64,000 nucleotides of DNA from Pochonia chlamydosporia 170 (Eukaryota > Ascomycota > Sordariomycetes > Hypocreales > Clavicipitaceae), in contig NC_035792.1 in NCBI RefSeq assembly GCF_001653235.2, positions 3,410,001 to 3,474,000 on the forward strand, given 5' to 3'. The stretch's first letter is position 1. Every line of letters starts with the position of its first letter. The notes beneath the pieces are model-generated. The model saw only the letters and a list, made by a program, of their open reading frames with translations. It did not search any database and was not told where the DNA came from. Positions 61,039 through 64,000 of the stretch are shown in pieces. The translations under genes were made by a program, and so were the position numbers.

Positions 61039-64000
61039 CTATGAGCGCTTTTTGCCCGACAGCGGGAACCGCAATGTGTTTTCCCTGGGAGTGAGTTGCC
61101 GCTTCCACCCTTGCTCGATGTCCCAAGGCTTGGCTGTGGGAGCCTTGAACAGACCGAAGAGTTGGTCGACGTAATTTTCGATTCTATCTTCGAGCTGGAG
61201 TGGAAGATTAGTAAGAGTGTTTTTGTAACACATCACGTAAAGATGGGGTGCGCAAGACTTACATTTGGAGAGTACTTGTATATCAACCACACAATTGTTG
61301 TGAGCAGCATCAGCACCGCCGCGAGGACACAATACCACCACCATGGAGGGTTGTCACTGAGGATATCTATATTCATGCCAAGAAGAGTCTATAAAACCTT
61401 GTTAGAAAGATGAAACACAACTCCATTGGTGATCATCACTCACAGCCATGTACATCAGTGGCAGGAAGATGAACTATGATGAAATTTGTATTGTCAGCAC
61501 AAACTACAGTCTTTCGTACATTCCTATTTGTAAGGAATGCACCTACCGTGATCCAACTCAGACGTTTCATGCTAATATTTGTTGATGTTGATCTTTGAGC
61601 CTCCAGGATGGAGGTGAGGTTGAATTCCTGTAACCGTTTAGCAAACTGATCCTCCGCCATATGTCGAGTATAATGGTGGACAGAAAGCCCTACCAGCTGA
61701 ATTAGGTCTTGAGTAGTCCTAGCTGCCGCCTTTAATTTCTCATTATAAACTTCATCGATAAGAGACAGCATTTTTTTGTCCTCCATTCTGAGTATATCGG
61801 GCTTAGCAGCTTTGCTTGTCGACGGCCGAAGCACTGACCATTGGCTACTCCGATATGTAACCATGAAATCCTTTACCTCGCGAACTTGATCTGTATGGAC
61901 ATTTAGAAGCTCATCCCAGAGCAGGGCGTCTCCCAGCAAGTCTCTAATAATCTGGGGGTTGCTCCCTCGTGATGCAAGGACATCTCTACGCTGTTTTACC
62001 AAATGTGTCAGCATAAACAGCACACTCGCTTGTCCCTCTACGTCGTCTTACCTTTGTGAGGAGATATGTCTCTGCAGATTGTATAGTCTTGGCCCAATTC
62101 TGCGCTAGTTGTTGTATAAGGGGCAAGAGAAGATCCCAAGCGTCGTCAGGCACTTCTGCGTAATTCGACGTGCTGAAGAAGATTCTCGGCCCAGTGGCGC
62201 TTTGCTCATCACTTTCGATACCCCTCGTGCCAAACATGTGGATCCAGGCAATCCCGCAGATTGTTGTGGAACGTCTCATGTCAAGCTCCGATGTGGGAGA
62301 CAGAGTTGGCCAGGAAGCCTGAGATGAATTGTCCAAGACAACTGATGGAGTCGTGAACCGACAGTAGCAGAAGCCTAAGTTATGTTTGTTAGCGAACTTG
62401 CATCAAAATTGCAAAATGGGTTTGAAGATGCTCTTGTGTGCTGGGTATCATACAAGTATTTGGCTCCAGGAGGCCCAGTGTTGACGCGGAAGGGACGTGG
62501 TTTTCTTGTGACACCCATCGTCCACCTGTGCCCTTTGTCCAACACACACTCAATGTGCCAGTCGCAGCAGACTGAAATAGAACTCCGTCTCGCAAAATAC
62601 TGTTGTTTGCAGTAGTCAAGTTAGTTTTCACGCACTAGTACAGATTACAAAATGTCGTAGCATACAAGATTCGTCTCGTCTTTGCATTTGATGCCATAGC
62701 ATCATACTTGTCCTGTCCGGCTAAGACTATTTCTTCTTCGTATGGCATGGTGCTATCGGGCAGCATGTAGTGGCGGTAGTTTTGCGTCTGTGTATAGACC
62801 CTTTGAAGCAGGGGGAAGTTTCCGGATCGGAGGTCGGGGTCCAATCTCTTTGACACAGTCGTAGATTCTGCGGCAATAATTTCCAGATGAGAGTTGAAAG
62901 GGCCTGTTAATGTCGCTCTCCATTCAGTGGCGGGTATATCGGAAAGAAATTTTTGACCACTCGTTGGTAACAACTTGAGAGCTATCCGGCAGTCACGCTG
63001 CTGGATTGCCACATGTATAGGCAAAAGACCATTGGAGTCCTTGATATTCGCTCTCGCGCCGTAATGCAGTAGTTGTTCAACAGCTGATATATTTCCCTTG
63101 AGTACCGCGAGATGTAATGGAGTCCGTCTTGAGTTGTCCAGGGCGTCGATCCTGCCTCCAGCTGCAATGATTCTAAGTATGATCAGAGAGTCCCCAGAAA
63201 CCACAGCAGCGTGTAGACAGGTTCCGTATTGTCCTCCTGGTACGGTGGCATCGGCTCCGGAATCGAGGAGCAACTCCACTGTCTCAATGTCTCCCTTGCT
63301 GGCTGCAGCTTGGAGAGCTGTCCCAAATATCCCCCCCTGGAAATTCACATCTGCGCCAAGGTTGATAAGCTTGCGTACCAAGCCAGCTTTAGGATCCCCG
63401 ACAGATATAGCCGCTTGCAGAGCAGTCCAATGGAAGCCAGACTGACAATTGATTGAAGCCTTATGATGATTTAGTAAGTGATCTACCATTGCAGAGTCTT
63501 TTGAGGCAATGGCAGTCTGTAAAGGCGTCTCTAGCGCTGGTGATGGTGCATCAATCTGCGCTCCTCTTTTGATTAAGAAGTCAACCGATGCAACTCGCCC
63601 GTGACGAACGGCTGCTTGCAAAGCGGTCTGAAGTTCATCAGGCTCAAATGCCCCAATATAATCCCAGATTCGCTTCAGGATGTTAATATCTTCGAGCGTA
63701 GCCGATAGGTCGAGGGCATTGAGCCCTCCTAGTTGCACCCGAACTGTACTGCTAGCTCCATTGTCCAGTAGTAAGTTTACCAGATCGATGTCTGCCGTGG
63801 CCACAGCCTTGGCCAGTGGATATCTATTATGGCCATGTTCAAGGTCAACTTTAGCATGATGGATGCTGATGAGATCTCTTGCAAGCTCGTGGTGGAAGGA
63901 TAAAGCAGCTTCAACGATGCCGCCATGGATTCCACCAGATATGTTTACGTCAGCCCCAAGGGCGATAAGACGTCGTGCAACTCGATCTGATCTGTTGGCA
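61039..64000 (-). CDS. Ankyrin-repeat / CorA-like membrane protein fusion (5' part outside window)
   Basis: The 3' portion of a large gene, about 853 residues in view, has exons 64000(+)-62666, 62599-62454, 62374-62052, 61990-61547, 61473-61444, 61388-61263 and 61194-61039. All six introns are GT-AG and every phase closes. About ten ankyrin repeats (TALQAAASKGDIETVELLLD, TPLHLAVLKGNISAVEQLLH) come first. A linker domain follows, with LRDGVLFQSAATGTLSVCW and HVPSASTLGLLEPNT, then FCYCRFTTPSVVLDNSS and a long helical region (EDQFAKRLQEFNLTSILEAQ). The end has two membrane helices: SWITFIFLPLMYMA joined to TLLGMNID, then WWWYCVLAAVLMLLTTIVWLIY. The GMN tripeptide after the first helix is the CorA magnesium-channel signature. 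The N-terminus lies beyond 64000 and is not seen. Transport function is unproven. Confidence 0.85.

Noticed and set aside
62389..62631. Separate small gene between the ankyrin and CorA parts
   Set aside because: Its reading frame fits both neighbours in phase (exon 62599-62454), so it is an internal exon of the fusion gene.

Overview
The window is a gene-dense stretch of a filamentous ascomycete nuclear genome. Support comes from short introns (about 46-110 bp) with GT(A/G)xGT donors and CTAAC/CTGAC branch sites, from fungus-specific families (Zn2Cys6 regulator, CFEM protein, fungal APH-like kinase, DUF7924-like protein) and from roughly balanced base composition. Protein flavour suggests Sordariomycetes, probably Hypocreales, but species cannot be fixed from sequence alone. 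I model 24 genes, one of them running off the right edge, plus one doubtful Cys-rich reading frame. Splice sites were chosen by hand so that frames, family motifs and totals close; none is confirmed by RNA.

Layout, left to right. 0.5-2.0 kb: an unrecognised 493-residue protein. 2.1-12.2 kb: a candidate lactose-use cluster, with a GH2 beta-galactosidase (minus) divergent from a LAC12-like sugar permease (plus), followed by a Zn2Cys6 regulator; gene order and divergent promoter resemble the LAC4-LAC12 arrangement of dairy yeasts. 12.8-17.9 kb: the most interesting locus, a TPR-CHAT caspase-like protease gene divergent, over a promoter under 300 bp, from a small protein whose size, strand pattern and acidic tail fit a fungal gasdermin-like pore former; together they would be a regulated cell-death pair. 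18.4-23.0 kb: an APH-like kinase, a DUF7924-like protein and a four-helix membrane protein whose stop codon lies in a 7-bp tandem repeat. 23.8-29.4 kb: a cytochrome P450, a small glycine/asparagine-rich protein and a CRY-DASH photolyase-like protein with an RGG tail.

29.4-33.1 and 33.8-37.5 kb are nearly gene-free and flank a GPI-type cupredoxin. 37.5-39.4 kb: a mitochondrial PrpD (2-methylcitrate dehydratase). 39.6-44.8 kb: secreted GH79 beta-glucuronidase-like and GH20 hexosaminidase genes, again divergent. 45.9-54.4 kb: housekeeping genes (SH3 protein of the Lsb1/Pin3 type, Cms1, Nop6-like RNA-binding protein, Rac GTPase) around a CFEM/GPI wall protein. 54.4-61.0 kb is mostly non-coding apart from one conserved small gene. 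61.0-64.0 kb: the 3' part of a gene fusing ankyrin repeats to a CorA-like membrane domain with a GMN motif.

Two genome-level patterns stand out. Three of about 47 modelled introns need a GC donor, and at least four introns are multiples of three with no stop, so a simple ORF caller would translate them. A TACGGAGTA nonamer and CCTAGG-centred palindromes recur in the gene-poor intervals.
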